NCBI GenBank assembly: GCA_963680875.1
Contig: OY804588.1
Location: forward strand, 79,384,829 to 79,448,828
DNA from: Bathymodiolus brooksi
Taxonomy: Eukaryota > Mollusca > Bivalvia > Mytilida > Modiolidae
Direction: 5' to 3'
Length of the DNA stretch: 64,000 nucleotides
Shown: positions 1 to 14,249 of the stretch, one piece after another
How positions within the stretch are numbered: position 1 is the first letter of the stretch
Layout of the letters: the number at the start of each line of letters is the position of its first letter
Translations under genes and position numbers: made by a program
Notes under the pieces: generated by a model
Database searches by the model: none
What the model was told of the DNA's origin: nothing
Seen by the model: the letters and a program-made list of their open reading frames with translations, nothing else

Positions 1-3000
1 CTAGATCACCTTAGAGTGTGTCGGTGTGAAAGTTTACTAGATCACCTTAGAGTGTGTCGGTGTGAAAGTTTACTAGATCACCTTAGAGTGTGTCAGTGTG
101 AAAGTTTACTAGATCACCTTAGAGTGTGTCAGTGTGAAAATTTACTAGATCACCTTAGAGTGTGTCAGTGTGAAAGTTTACTAGATCACCTTAGGGTGTG
201 TCAGTGTGAAAGTTTACTAGATCACCTTAGAGTGTGTCAGTGTGAAAGTTTACTAGATCACCTTAGAGTGTGTCAGTGTGAAAGTTTACTAGATCACCTT
301 AGAGTGTGTCAGTGTGAAAGTTTACTAGATCACCTTAGAGTGTGTCAGTGTGAAAGTTTACTAGATCACCTTAGAGTGTGTCAGTGTGAAAGTTTACTAG
401 ATCACCTTAGAGTGTGTCAGTGTGAAAGTTTACTAGATCACCTTAGCGTGTGTCAGTGTGAAAGTTTACTAGATCACCTTAGAGTGTGTCAGTGTGAAAG
501 TTTACTAGATCACCTTAGAGTGTGTCAGTGTGAAAGTTTACTAGATCACCTTAGAGTGTGTCAGTGTGAAAGTTTACTAGATCACCTTAGAGTGTGTCAG
601 TGTGAAAGTTTACTAGATCACCTTAGAGTGTGTCAGTGTGAAAGTTTACTAGATCACCTTAGAGTGTGTCAGTGTGAAAGTTTACTAGATCACCTTAGAG
701 TGTGTCAGTGTGAAAGTTTACTAGATCACCTTAAAGTGTGTCAGTGTGAAAGTTTACTAGATCACCTTAGAGTGTGTCAGTGTGAAAGTTTACTAGATCA
801 CCTTAGAGAGTGTCAGTGTGAAAGTTTACTAGATCACCTTAGAGTGTGTCAGTGTGAAAATTTACTAGATCACCTTAGAGTGTGTCAGTGTGAAAGTTTA
901 CTAGATCACCTTAGGGTGTGTCAGTGTGAAAGTTTACTAGATCACCTTAGAGTGTGTCAGTGTGAAAGTTTACTAGATCACCTTAGAGTGTGTTGGTGTG
1001 AAAGTTTACTAGATCACCTTAGAGTGTGTCAGTGTGAAAGTTTACTAGATCACCTTAGAGTGTGTCAGTATGAAAGTTTACTAGATCACCTTAGAGTGTG
1101 TCAGTGTGAAAGTTTACTAGATCACCTTAGAGTGTGTCAGTGTGAAAGTTTACTAGATCACCTTAGAGTGTGTCAGTGTGAAAGTTTACCTTAGAGTGTG
1201 TCAGTGTGAAAGTTTACCTTAGAGTGTGTCAGTGTGAAAGTTTACTAGATCACCTTAGAGTGTGTCGGTGTGAAAGTTTACTAGATCACCTTAGAGTGTG
1301 TCAGTGTGAAAGTTTACTAGATCACCTTAGAGTGTGTCAGTGTGAAAGTTTAGTAGATCACCTTAGAGTGTGTCAGTGTGAAAGTTTACTAGATCACCTT
1401 AGAGTGTGTAAGTGTGAAAGTTTACTAGATCACCTTAGAGTGTGTCGGTGTGAAAGTTTACTAGATCACCTTAGAGTGTGTCGGTGTGAAAGTTTACTAG
1501 ATCACCTTAGAGTGTGTCAGTGTGAAAGTTTACTAGATCACCTTAGAGTGTGTCAGTGTGAAAATTTACTAGATCACCTTAGAGTGTGTCAGTGTGAAAG
1601 TTTACTAGATCACCTTAGGGTGTGTCAGTGTGAAAGTTTACTAGATCACCTTAGAGTGTGTCAGTGTGAAAGTTTACTAGATCACCTTAGAGTGTGTCAG
1701 TGTGAAAGTTTACTAGATCACCTTAGAGTGTGTCAGTGTGAAAGTTTACTAGATCACCTTAGAGTGTGTCAGTGTGAAAGTTTACTAGATCACCTTAGAG
1801 TGTGTCAGTGTGAAAGTTTACTAGATCACCTTAGAGTGTGTCAGTGTGAAAGTTTACTAGATCACCTTAGCGTGTGTCAGTGTGAAAGTTTACTAGATCA
1901 CCTTAGAGTGTGTCAGTGTGAAAGTTTACTAGATCACCTTAGAGTGTGTCAGTGTGAAAGTTTACTAGATCACCTTAGAGTGTGTCAGTGTGAAAGTTTA
2001 CTAGATCACCTTAGAGTGTGTCAGTGTGAAAGTTTACTAGATCACCTTAGAGTGTGTCAGTGTGAAAGTTTACTAGATCACCTTAGAGTGTGTCAGTGTG
2101 AAAGTTTACTAGATCACCTTAGAGTGTGTCAGTGTGAAAGTTTACTAGATCACCTTAAAGTGTGTCAGTGTGAAAGTTTACTAGATCACCTTAGAGTGTG
2201 TCAGTGTGAAAGTTTACTAGATCACCTTAGAGAGTGTCAGTGTGAAAGTTTACTAGATCACCTTAGAGTGTGTCAGTGTGAAAATTTACTAGATCACCTT
2301 AGAGTGTGTCAGTGTGAAAGTTTACTAGATCACCTTAGGGTGTGTCAGTGTGAAAGTTTACCTTAGAGTGTGTCAGTGTGAAAGTTTACCTTAGAGTGTG
2401 TCAGTGTGAAAGTTTACTAGATCACCTTAGAGTGTGTCGGTGTGAAAGTTTACTAGATCACCTTAGAGTGTGTCAGTGTGAAAGTTTACTAGATCACCTT
2501 AGAGTGTGTCAGTGTGAAAGTTTACTAGATCACCTTAGAGTGTGTCAGTGTGAAAGTTTACTAGATCACCTTAGAGTGTGTCAGTGTGAAAGTTTACTAG
2601 ATCACCTTAGAGTGTGTCGGTGTGAAAGTTTACTAGATCACCTTAGAGTGTGTCGGTGTGAAAGTTTACTAGATCACCTTAGAGTGTGTCAGTGTGAATG
2701 TTTACTAGATCACCTTAGAGTGTGTAAGTGTGAAAATTTACTAGATCACCTTAGAGTGTGTCAGTGTGAAAGTTTACTAGATCACCTTAGGGTGTGTCAG
2801 TGTGAAAGTTTACTAGATCACCTTAGAGTGTGTCAGTGTGAAAGTTTACTAGATCACCTTAGAGTGTGTCAGTGTGAAAGTTTACTAGATCACCTTAGAG
2901 TGTGTCAGTGTGAAAGTTTACTAGATCACCTTAGAGTGTGTCAGTGTGAAAGTTTACTAGATCACCTTAGAGTGTGTCAGTGTGAAAGTTTACTAGATCA

Positions 3001-6000
3001 CCTTAGAGTGTGTCAGTGTGAAAGTTTACTAGATCACCTTAGAGTGTGTCAGTGTGAAAGTTTACCTTAGAGTGTGTCAGTGTGAAAGTTTACCTTAGAG
3101 TGTGTCAGTGTGAAAGTTTACTAGATCACCTTAGAGTGTGTCAGTGTGAAAGTTTACTAGATCACCTTAGAGTGTGTCGGTGTGAAAGTTTACTAGATCA
3201 CCTTAGAGTGTGTCAGTGTGAAAGTTTACTAGATCACCTTAGAGTGTGTCGGTATGAAAGTTTACTAGATCACCTTAGAGTGTGTTGGTGTGAAAGTTTA
3301 CTAGATCACCTTAGAGTGTGTCAGTGTGAAAGTTTACCTTAGAGTGTGTCAGTGTGAAAGTTTACCTTAGAGTGTGTCAGTGTGAAAGTTTACTAGATCA
3401 CCTTAGAGTGTGTCAGTATGAAAGTTTACTAGATCACCTTAGAGTGTGTCAGTGTGAAAGTTTACTAGATCACCTTAGAGTGTGTCAGTGTGAAAGTTTA
3501 CTAGATCACCTTAGAGTGTGTCAGTGTGAAAGTTTACTAGATCACCTTAGAGTGTCAGTGTGAAAGTTTACTAGATCACCTTAGAGTGTGTCAGTGTGAA
3601 AGTTTACTAGATCACCATAGAGTGTGTCAGTGTGAAAGTTTACTAGATCACCTTAGAGTGTGTCAGTGTGAAAGTTTACTAGATCACCTTAAAGTGTGTC
3701 AGTGTGAAAGTTTACTAGATCACCTTAGAGAGTGTCAGTGTGAAAGTTTACTAGATCACCTTAGAGAGTGTCAGTGTGAAAGTTTACTAGATCACCTTAG
3801 AGTGTGTCAGTGTGAAAGTTTACTAGATCACCTTAGAGTGTGTCGGTGTGAAAGTTTACTAGATCACCTTAGAGTGTCGGTGTGAAAGTTTACTAGATCA
3901 CCTTAGAGTGTGTCGGTGTGAAAGATTACTAGATCACCTTAGAGTGTGTCGGTGTGAAAGTTTACTAGATCACCTTAGAGTGTGTCGGTGTGAAAGTTTA
4001 CTAGATCATCTTAGAGTGTGTCGGTGTGAAAGTTTAGTAGATCACCTTAGAGTGTGTCGGTGTGAAAGTTTACTAGATCACCTTAGAGTGTGTCAGTGTG
4101 AAAGTTTACTAGATCACCTTAGAGTGTGTCAGTGTGAAAGTTTACTAGATCACCTTAGAGTGTGTCAGTGTGAAAGTTTACTAGATCACCTTAGAGTGTG
4201 TCAGTGTGAAAGTTTACTAGATCACCTTAGAGTGTGTCAGTGTGAAAGTTTACTAGATCACCTTAGAGTGTGTCAGTGTGAAAGTTTACTAGATCACTTT
4301 AGAGTGTGTCAGTGTGAAAGTTTACTAGATCACCTTAGAGTGTGTCAGTGTGAAAGTTTACTAGATCACCTTAGAGTGTGTCAGTGTGAAAGTTTACTAG
4401 ATCACCTTAGAGTGTGTCAGTGTGAAAGTTTACTAGATCACCTTAGAGTGTGTCAGTGTGAAAGTTTACTAGTTCACCTTAGAGTGTGTCAGTGTGAAAG
4501 TTTACTAGATCACCGTAGAGTGTGTCAGTGTGAAAGATTACTAGATCACCTTAGAGTGTGTCAGTGTGAAAGTTTACTAGATCACCTTAGAGTGTGTCAG
4601 TGTGAAAGTTTACTAGATCACCTTAGAGTGTGTCAGTGTGAAAGTTTACTAGATCACCTTAGAGTGTGTCAGTGTGAAAGTTTACTAGATCACCTTAGAG
4701 TGTGTCAGTGTGAAAGTTTACTAGATCACCTTAGAGTGTGTCAGTGTGAAAGTTTACTAGATCACCTTAGAGTGTGTCAGTGTGAAAGTTTACTAGATCA
4801 CCTTAAAGTGTGTCAGTGTGAAAGTTTACTAGATCACCTTAGAGTGTGTCAGTGTGAAAGTTTACTAGATCACCTTAGAGTGTGTCAGTGTGAAAGTTTA
4901 CTAGATCACCTTAGAGTGTGTCAGTGTGAAAATTTACTAGATCACCTTAGAGTGTGTCAGTGTGAAAGTTTACTAGATCACCTTAGGGTGTGTCAGTGTG
5001 AAAGTTTACTAGATCACCTTAGAGTGTGTCAGTGTGAAAGTTTACTAGATCACCTTAGAGTGTGTCAGTGTGAAAGTTTACTAGATCACCTTAGAGTGTG
5101 TCAGTGTGAAAGTTTACTAGATCACCTTAGAGTGTGTCAGTGTGAAAGTTTACTAGATCACCTTAGAGTGTGTCAGTGTGAAAGTTTACTAGATCACCTT
5201 AGAGTGTGTCAGTGTGAAAGTTTACTAGATCACCTTTGAGTGTGTCAGTGTGAAAGTTTACTAGATCACCTTAGAGTGTGTCAGTGTGAAAGTTTACTAG
5301 ATCACCTTAGAGTGTGTCAGTGTGAAAGTTTACTAGATCACCTTAGAGTGTGTCAGTGTGAAAGTTTACTAGATCACCTTAGAGTGTGTCAGTGTGAAAG
5401 TTTACTAGATCACCTTAAAGTGTGTCAGTGTGAAAGTTTACTAGATCACCTTAGAGTGTGTCAGTGTGAAAGTTTACTAGATCACCTTAGAGAGTGTCAG
5501 TGTGAAAGTTTACTAGATCACCTTAGAGTGTGTCAGTGTGAAAATTTACTAGATCACCTTAGAGTGTGTCAGTGTGAAAGTTTACTAGATCACCTTAGGG
5601 TGTGTCAGTGTGAAAGTTTACTAGATCACCTTAGAGTGTGTCAGTGTGAAAGTTTACTAGATCACCTTAGAGTGTGTCAGTGTGAAAGTTTACTAGATCA
5701 CCTTAGAGTGTGTCAGTGTGAAAGTTTACTAGATCACCTTAGAGTGTGTCAGTATGAAAGTTTACTAGATCACCTTAGAGTGTGTCAGTGTGAAAGTTTA
5801 CTAGATCACCTTAGAGTGTGTCAGTGTGAAAGTTTACTAGATCACCTTAGAGTGTGTCAGTGTGAAAGTTTACCTTAGAGTGTGTCAGTGTGAAAGTTTA
5901 CCTTAGAGTGTGTCAGTGTGAAAGTTTACTAGATCACCTTAGAGTGTGTCAGTGTGAAAGTTTACTAGATCACCTTAGAGTGTGTCAGTGTGAAAGTTTA

Positions 6001-9000
6001 CTAGATCACCTTAGAGTGTGTCAGTATGAAAGTTTACTAGATCACCTTAGAGTGTGTCAGTGTGAAAGTTTACTAGATCACCTTAGAGTGTGTCAGTGTG
6101 AAAGTTTACTAGATCACCTTAGAGTGTGTCAGTGTGAAAGTTTACTAGATCACCTTAGAGTGTGTCAGTGTGAAAGTTTACTAGATCACCTTAGAGTGTG
6201 TCGGTGTGAAAGTTTACTAGATCACCTTAGAGTGTGTCAGTGTGAAAGTTTACTAGATCACCTTAGAGTGTGTCAGTGTGAAAGTTTACTAGATCACCTT
6301 AGAGTGTGTCAGTGTGAAAGTTTACTAGATCACCTTAGAGTGTGTCAGTGTGAAAGTTTACTAGATCACCTTAGAGTGTGTCGGTGTGAAAGTTTACTAG
6401 ATCACCTTAGAGTGTGTCGGTGTGAAAGTTTACTAGATCACCTTAGAGTGTGTCAGTGTGAAAGTTTACTAGATCACCTTAGAGTGTGTCAGTGTGAAAA
6501 TTTACTAGATCACCTTAGAGTGTGTCAGTGTGAAAGTTTACTAGATCACCTTAGAGTGTGTCAGTGTGAAAGTTTACTAGATCACCTTAGAGTGTGTCAG
6601 TGTGAAAGTTTACTAGATCACCTTAGAGTGTGTCAGTGTGAAAGTTTACTAGATCACCTTAGAGTGTGTCAGTGTGAAAGTTTACTAGATCACCTTAAAG
6701 TGTGTCAGTGTGAAAGTTTACTAGATCACCTTAGAGTGTGTCAGTGTGAAAGTTTACTAGATCACCTTAGAGTGTGTCAGTGTGAAAGTTTACTAGATCA
6801 CCTTAGAGTGTGTCAGTGTGAAAATTTACTAGATCACCTTAGAGTGTGTCAGTGTGAAAGTTTACTAGATCACCTTAGGGTGTGTCAGTGTGAAAGTTTA
6901 CTAGATCACCTTAGAGTGTGTCAGTGTGAAAGTTTACTAGATCACCTTAGAGTGTGTCAGTGTGAAAGTTTACTAGATCACCTTAGAGTGTGTCAGTGTG
7001 AAAGTTTACTAGATCACCTTAGAGTGTGTCAGTGTGAAAGTTTACTAGATCACCTTAGAGTGTGTCAGTGTGAAAGTTTACTAGATCACCTTAGAGTGTG
7101 TCAGTGTGAAAGTTTACTAGATCACCTTTGAGTGTGTCAGTGTGAAAGTTTACTAGATCACCTTAGAGTGTGTCAGTGTGAAAGTTTACTAGATCACCTT
7201 AGAGTGTGTCAGTGTGAAAGTTTACTAGATCACCTTAGAGTGTGTCAGTGTGAAAATTTACTAGATCACCTTAGAGTGTGTCAGTGTGAAAGTTTACTAG
7301 ATCACCTTAGAGTGTGTCAGTGTGAAAGTTTACTAGATCACCTTAGAGTGTGTCAGTGTGAAAGTTTACTAGATCACCTTAGAGTGTGTCAGTGTGAAAG
7401 TTTACTAGATCACCTTAGAGTGTGTCAGTGTGAAAGTTTACTAGATCACCTTAAGTGTGTCAGTGTGAAAGTTTACTAGATCACCTTAGAGTGTGTCAGT
7501 GTGAAAGTTTACTAGATCACCTTAGAGTGTGTCAGTGTGAAAGTTTACTAGATCACCTTAGAGTGTGTCAGTGTGAAAATTTACTAGATCACCTTAGAGT
7601 GTGTCAGTGTGAAAGTTTACTAGATCACCTTAGGGTGTGTCAGTGTGAAAGTTTACTAGATCACCTTAGAGTGTGTCAGTGTGAAAGTTTACTAGATCAC
7701 CTTAGAGTGTGTCAGTGTGAAAGTTTACTAGATCACCTTAGAGTGTGTCAGTGTGAAAGTTTACTAGATCACCTTAGAGTGTGTCAGTGTGAAAGTTTAC
7801 TAGATCACCTTAGAGTGTGTCAGTGTGAAAGTTTACTAGATCACCTTAGAGTGTGTCAGTGTGAAAGTTTACTAGATCACCTTTGAGTGTGTCAGTGTGA
7901 AAGTTTACTAGATCACCTTAGAGTGTGTCAGTGTGAAAGTTTACTAGATCACCTTAGAGTGTGTCAGTGTGAAAGTTTACTAGATCACCTTAGAGTGTGT
8001 CAGTGTGAAAGTTTACTAGATCACCTTAGAGTGTGTCAGTGTGAAAGTTTACTAGATCACCTTAAAGTGTGTCAGTGTGAAAGTTTACTAGATCACCTTA
8101 GAGTGTGTCAGTGTGAAAGTTTACTAGATCACCTTAGAGAGTGTCAGTGTGAAAGTTTACTAGATCACCTTAGAGTGTGTCAGTGTGAAAATTTACTAGA
8201 TCACCTTAGAGTGTGTCAGTGTGAAAGTTTACTAGATCACCTTAGGGTGTGTCAGTGTGAAAGTTTACTAGATCACCTTAGAGTGTGTCAGTGTGAAAGT
8301 TTACTAGATCACCTTAGAGTGTGTCAGTGTGAAAGTTTACTAGATCACCTTAGAGTGTGTCAGTGTGAAAGTTTACTAGATCACCTTAGAGTGTGTCAGT
8401 ATGAAAGTTTACTAGATCACCTTAGAGTGTGTCAGTGTGAAAGTTTACTAGATCACCTTAGAGTGTGTCAGTGTGAAAGTTTACTAGATCACCTTAGAGT
8501 GTGTCAGTGTGAAAGTTTACTAGATCACCTTAGAGTGTGTCAGTGTGAAAGTTTACTAGATCACCTTAGAGTGTGTCAGTGTGAAAGTTTACTAGATCAC
8601 CTTAGAGTGTGTCAGTGTGAAAGTTTACTAGATCACCTTAGAGTGTGTCAGTATGAAAGTTTACTAGATCACCTTAGAGTGTGTCAGTGTGAAAGTTTAC
8701 TAGATCACCTTAGAGTGTGTCAGTGTGAAAGTTTACTAGATCACCTTAGAGTGTGTCAGTGTGAAAGTTTACCTTAGAGTGTGTCAGTGTGAAAGTTTAC
8801 CTTAGAGTGTGTCAGTGTGAAAGTTTACTAGATCACCTTAGAGTGTGTCGGTGTGAAAGTTTACTAGATCACCTTAGAGTGTGTCAGTGTGAAAGTTTAC
8901 TAGATCACCTTAGAGTGTGTCGGTGTGAAAGTTTACTAGATCACCTTAGAGTGTGTCAGTGTGAAAGTTTACTAGATCACCTTAGAGTGTGTCAGTGTGA

Positions 9001-12000
9001 AAGTTTACTAGATCACCTTAGAGTGTGTCAGTGTGAAAGTTTACTAGATCACCTTAGAGTGTGTCAGTGTGAAAGTTTACTAGATCACCTTAGAGTGTGT
9101 CAGTGTGAAAGTTTACTAGATCACCTTAGAGTGTGTCAGTGTGAAAGTTTACTAGATCACCTTAGAGTGTGTCAGTGTGAAAGTTTACTAGATCACCTTT
9201 GAGTGTGTCAGTGTGAAAGTTTACTAGATCACCTTAGAGTGTGTCAGTGTGAAAGTTTACTAGATCACCTTAGAGTGTGTCAGTGTGAAAGTTTACTAGA
9301 TCACCTTAGAGTGTGTCAGTGTGAAAGTTTACTAGATCACCTTAGAGTGTGTCAGTGTGAAAGTTTACTAGATCACCTTAAAGTGTGTCAGTGTGAAAGT
9401 TTACTAGATCACCTTAGAGTGTGTCAGTGTGAAAGTTTACTAGATCACCTTAGAGAGTGTCAGTGTGAAAGTTTACTAGATCACCTTAGAGTGTGTCAGT
9501 GTGAAAATTTACTAGATCACCTTAGAGTGTGTCAGTGTGAAAGTTTACTAGATCACCTTAGGGTGTGTCAGTGTGAAAGTTTACTAGATCACCTTAGAGT
9601 GTGTCAGTGTGAAAGTTTACTAGATCACCTTAGAGTGTGTCAGTGTGAAAGTTTACTAGATCACCTTAGAGTGTGTCAGTGTGAAAGTTTACTAGATCAC
9701 CTTAGAGTGTGTCAGTATGAAAGTTTACTAGATCACCTTAGAGTGTGTCAGTGTGAAAGTTTACTAGATCACCTTAGAGTGTGTCAGTGTGAAAGTTTAC
9801 TAGATCACCTTAGAGTGTGTCAGTGTGAAAGTTTACTAGATCACCTTAGAGTGTGTCAGTGTGAAAGTTTACTAGATCACCTTAGAGTGTGTCAGTGTGA
9901 AAGTTTACTAGATCACCTTAGAGTGTGTCAGTGTGAAAGTTTACTAGATCACCTTAGAGTGTGTCAGTATGAAAGTTTACTAGATCACCTTAGAGTGTGT
10001 CAGTGTGAAAGTTTACTAGATCACCTTAGAGTGTGTCAGTGTGAAAGTTTACTAGATCACCTTAGAGTGTGTCAGTGTGAAAGTTTACCTTAGAGTGTGT
10101 CAGTGTGAAAGTTTACCTTAGAGTGTGTCAGTGTGAAAGTTTACTAGATCACCTTAGAGTGTGTCGGTGTGAAAGTTTACTAGATCACCTTAGAGTGTGT
10201 CAGTGTGAAAGTTTACTAGATCACCTTAGAGTGTGTCAGTGTGAAAGTTTACTAGATCACCTTAGAGTGTGTCAGTGTGAAAGTTTACTAGATCACCTTA
10301 GAGTGTGTCAGTGTGAAAGTTTACTAGATCACCTTAGAGTGTGTCGGTGTGAAAGTTTACTAGATCACCTTAGAGTGTGTCGGTGTGAAAGTTTACTAGA
10401 TCACCTTAGAGTGTGTCAGTGTGAAAGTTTACTAGATCACCTTAGAGTGTGTCAGTGTGAAAATTTACTAGATCACCTTAGAGTGTGTCAGTGTGAAAGT
10501 TTACTAGATCACCTTAGAGTGTGTCAGTGTGAAAGTTTACTAGATCACCTTAGAGTGTGTCAGTGTGAAAGTTTACTAGATCACCTTAGAGTGTGTCAGT
10601 GTGAAAGTTTACTAGATCACCTTAGAGTGTGTCAGTGTGAAAGTTTACTAGATCACCTTAGAGTGTGTCAGTGTGAAAGTTTACTAGATCACCTTAGAGT
10701 GTGTCAGTGTGAAAGTTTACCTTAGAGTGTGTCAGTGTGAAAGTTTACCTTAGAGTGTGTCAGTGTGAAAGTTTACTAGATCACCTTAGAGTGTGTCAGT
10801 GTGAAAGTTTACTAGATCACCTTAGAGTGTGTCGGTGTGAAAGTTTACTAGATCACCTTAGAGTGTGTCGGTGTGAAAGTTTACTAGATCACCTTAGAGT
10901 GTGTCGGTATGAAAGTTTACTAGATCACCTTAGAGTGTGTTGGTGTGAAAGTTTACTAGATCACCTTAGAGTGTGTCAGTGTGAAAGTTTACCTTAGAGT
11001 GTGTCAGTGTGAAAGTTTACCTTAGAGTGTGTCAGTGTGAAAGTTTACTAGATCACCTTAGAGTGTGTCAGTATGAAAGTTTACTAGATCACCTTAGAGT
11101 GTGTCAGTGTGAAAGTTTACTAGATCACCTTAGAGTGTGTCAGTGTGAAAGTTTACTAGATCACCTTAGAGTGTGTCAGTGTGAAAGTTTACTAGATCAC
11201 CTTAGAGTGTCAGTGTGAAAGTTTACTAGATCACCTTAGAGTGTGTCAGTGTGAAAGTTTACTAGATCACCATAGAGTGTGTCAGTGTGAAAGTTTACTA
11301 GATCACCTTAGAGTGTGTCAGTGTGAAAGTTTACTAGATCACCTTAAAGTGTGTCAGTGTGAAAGTTTACTAGATCACCTTAGAGAGTGTCAGTGTGAAA
11401 GTTTACTAGATCACCTTAGAGAGTGTCAGTGTGAAAGTTTACTAGATCACCTTAGAGTGTGTCAGTGTGAAAGTTTACTAGATCACCTTAGAGTGTGTCG
11501 GTGTGAAAGTTTACTAGATCACCTTAGAGTGTCGGTGTGAAAGTTTACTAGATCACCTTAGAGTGTGTCGGTGTGAAAGTTTACTAGATCACCTTAGAGT
11601 GTGTCGGTGTGAAAGTTTACTAGATCACCTTAGAGTGTGTCGGTGTGAAAGTTTACTAGATCATCTTAGAGTGTGTCGGTGTGAAAGTTTAGTAGATCAC
11701 CTTAGAGTGTGTCGGTGTGAAAGTTTACTAGATCACCTTAGAGTGTGTCGGTGTGAAAGTTTACTAGATCACCTTAGCGTGTGTCGGTGTGAAAGTTTAC
11801 TAGATCACCTTAGAGTGTGTCGGTGTGAAAGTTTACTAGATCACCTTAGAGTGTGTCAGTGTGAAAGTTTACTAGATCACCTTAGAGTGTGTCAGTGTGA
11901 AAGTTTACTAGATCACCTTAGAGTGTGTCAGTGTGAAAGTTTACTAGATCACCTTAGAGTGTGTCAGTGTGAAAGTTTACTAGATCACCTTAGAGTGTGT

Positions 12001-13812
12001 CAGTGTGAAAGTTTACTAGATCACCTTAGAGTGTGTCAGTGTGAAAGTTTACTAGATCACCTTAGAGTGTGTCAGTGTGAAAGTTTACTAGATCACCTTA
12101 GAGTGTGTCAGTGTGAAAGTTTACTAGATCACTTTAGAGTGTGTCAGTGTGAAAGTTTACTAGATCACCTTAGAGTGTGTCAGTGTGAAAGTTTACTAGA
12201 TCACCTTAGAGTGTGTCAGTGTGAAAGTTTACTAGATCACCTTAGAGTGTGTCAGTGTGAAAGTTTACTAGATCACCTTAGAGTGTGTCAGTGTGAAAGT
12301 TTACTAGATCACCTTAGAGTGTGTCAGTGTGAAAGTTTACTAGATCACCGTAGAGTGTGTCAGTGTGAAAGATTACTAGATCACCTTAGAGTGTGTCAGT
12401 GTGAAAGTTTACTAGATCACCTTAGAGTGTGTCAGTGTGAAAGTTTACTAGATCACCTTAGAGTGTGTCAGTGTGAAAGTTTACTAAATCACCTTAGAGT
12501 GTGTCAGTGTGAAAGTTTACTAGATCACCTTAGAGTGTGTCAGTGTGAAAGTTTACTAGATCACCTTAGAGTGTGTCAGTGTGAAAGTTTACTAGATCAC
12601 CTTAGAGTGTGTCAGTGTGAAAGTTTACTAGATCACCTTAAAGTGTGTCAGTGTGAAAGTTTACTAGATCACCTTAGAGTGTGTCAGTGTGAAAGTTTAC
12701 TAGATCACCTTAGAGAGTGTCAGTGTGAAAGTTTACTAGATCACCTTAGAGTGTGTCAGTGTGAAAATTTACTAGATCACCTTAGAGTGTGTCAGTGTGA
12801 AAGTTTACTAGATCACCTTAGGGTGTGTCAGTGTGAAAGTTTACTAGATCACCTTAGAGTGTGTCAGTGTGAAAGTTTACTAGATCACCTTAGAGTGTGT
12901 CAGTGTGAAAGTTTACTAGATCACCTTAGAGTGTGTCAGTGTGAAAGTTTACTAGATCACCTTAGAGTGTGTCAGTGTGAAAGTTTACTAGATCACCTTA
13001 GAGTGTGTCAGTGTGAAAGTTTACTAGATCACCTTAGAGTGTGTCAGTGTGAAAGTTTACTAGATCACCTTTGAGTGTGTCAGTGTGAAAGTTTACTAGA
13101 TCACCTTAGAGTGTGTCAGTGTGAAAGTTTACTAGATCACCTTAGAGTGTGTCAGTGTGAAAGTTTACTAGATCACCTTAGAGTGTGTCAGTGTGAAAGT
13201 TTACTAGATCACCTTAGAGTGTGTCAGTGTGAAAGTTTACTAGATCACCTTAAAGTGTGTCAGTGTGAAAGTTTACTAGATCACCTTAGAGTGTGTCAGT
13301 GTGAAAGTTTACTAGATCACCTTAGAGAGTGTCAGTGTGAAAGTTTACTAGATCACCTTAGAGTGTGTCAGTGTGAAAATTTACTAGATCACCTTAGAGT
13401 GTGTCAGTGTGAAAGTTTACTAGATCACCTTAGGGTGTGTCAGTGTGAAAGTTTACTAGATCACCTTAGAGTGTGTCAGTGTGAAAGTTTACTAGATCAC
13501 CTTAGAGTGTGTCAGTGTGAAAGTTTACTAGATCACCTTAGAGTGTGTCAGTGTGAAAGTTTACTAGATCACCTTAGAGTGTGTCAGTATGAAAGTTTAC
13601 TAGATCACCTTAGAGTGTGTCAGTGTGAAAGTTTACTAGATCACCTTAGAGTGTGTCAGTGTGAAAGTTTACTAGATCACCTTAGAGTGTGTCAGTGTGA
13701 AAGTTTACCTTAGAGTGTGTCAGTGTGAAAGTTTACTAGATCACCATAGAGTGTGTCAGTGTGAAAGTTTACTAGATCACCTTAGAGTGTGTCAGTGTGA
13801 AAGTTTACTAGA
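1..13812. repeat. 36-bp satellite array (about 380 copies, left end outside window)
   Basis: A head-to-tail array of a 36-bp monomer beginning ctagatcaccttagagtgtg fills the first 13.8 kb and stops abruptly at 13812. Short 24-bp monomers lacking the ctagatcacctt-type segment occur in pairs near 1189, 2361, 3065, 3337, 5873, 8772, 10088, 10720, 10992 and one near 13707. The plus strand stays open because 36 and 24 are multiples of three, giving artificial 12-residue repeat proteins (CQCESLLDHLRV) of up to 503 residues. Stops fall mainly at the short monomers. Variant monomers recur in the same order, showing higher-order structure with block offsets of 1,172, 1,316 and 7,655 bp. I see no gene in it. 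It probably lies in the SLC44-like intron downstream of the exon at 14250-14426, since that gene is incomplete here. Confidence 0.97.
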
Positions 13813-14249
13813 TATGAGGAACTGTATCCTCCACTATTAAACCTAGTCTGCATGATATAGATGAATAATTTCTCTCAGTGACATGAAACAGACATCACCC
13901 TTCCAGAGCACCTCGGTTCATCCCCGGTTTTAAGTCGTGTTCCGGGGTATCCGAGTTAATCCCAAGTTTCTGGAGGGTTCCAGAATAACTAAGTTCATCC
14001 CCATTTTTTTAGTGGGGTTCGTGTTGTTCAATCTTTAGTTTTCTGTGTAGTGTTATGAAGATCACTGTTTGTCTTTTTGTTCTTTATCTTTTGGGTTGTC
14101 TGTCCTTTGATTTATGACTTCTGATGACCACTTTAGTATTCTCAAACTTTCCTTTATTGCTTAATGTCCAGGTGGCAGGTAGCAGTATTTCAGCTATAAT
14201 TACACTAAGAACAATGAGGTTAAACTATAAGTTGTGACTATAATATTAC
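13813..14249. other. Intron sequence between the 36-bp satellite and an SLC44-like exon
   Basis: This is single-copy-looking AT-rich sequence. It contains an imperfect doublet of cggttcatccccggtttt and agttcatccccatttttt motifs near 13915-14010. No exon of the transporter is visible here, so the next downstream exon must lie beyond the satellite. The segment ends at the donor site of the exon at 14250. Confidence 0.6.

Noticed and set aside
16..13713. Long plus-strand open frames of 12-residue repeats (CQCESLLDHLRV)
   Set aside because: They are translations of a 36-bp satellite. The frame stays open only because monomer lengths are multiples of three, and it breaks wherever a 34- or 35-bp monomer occurs.
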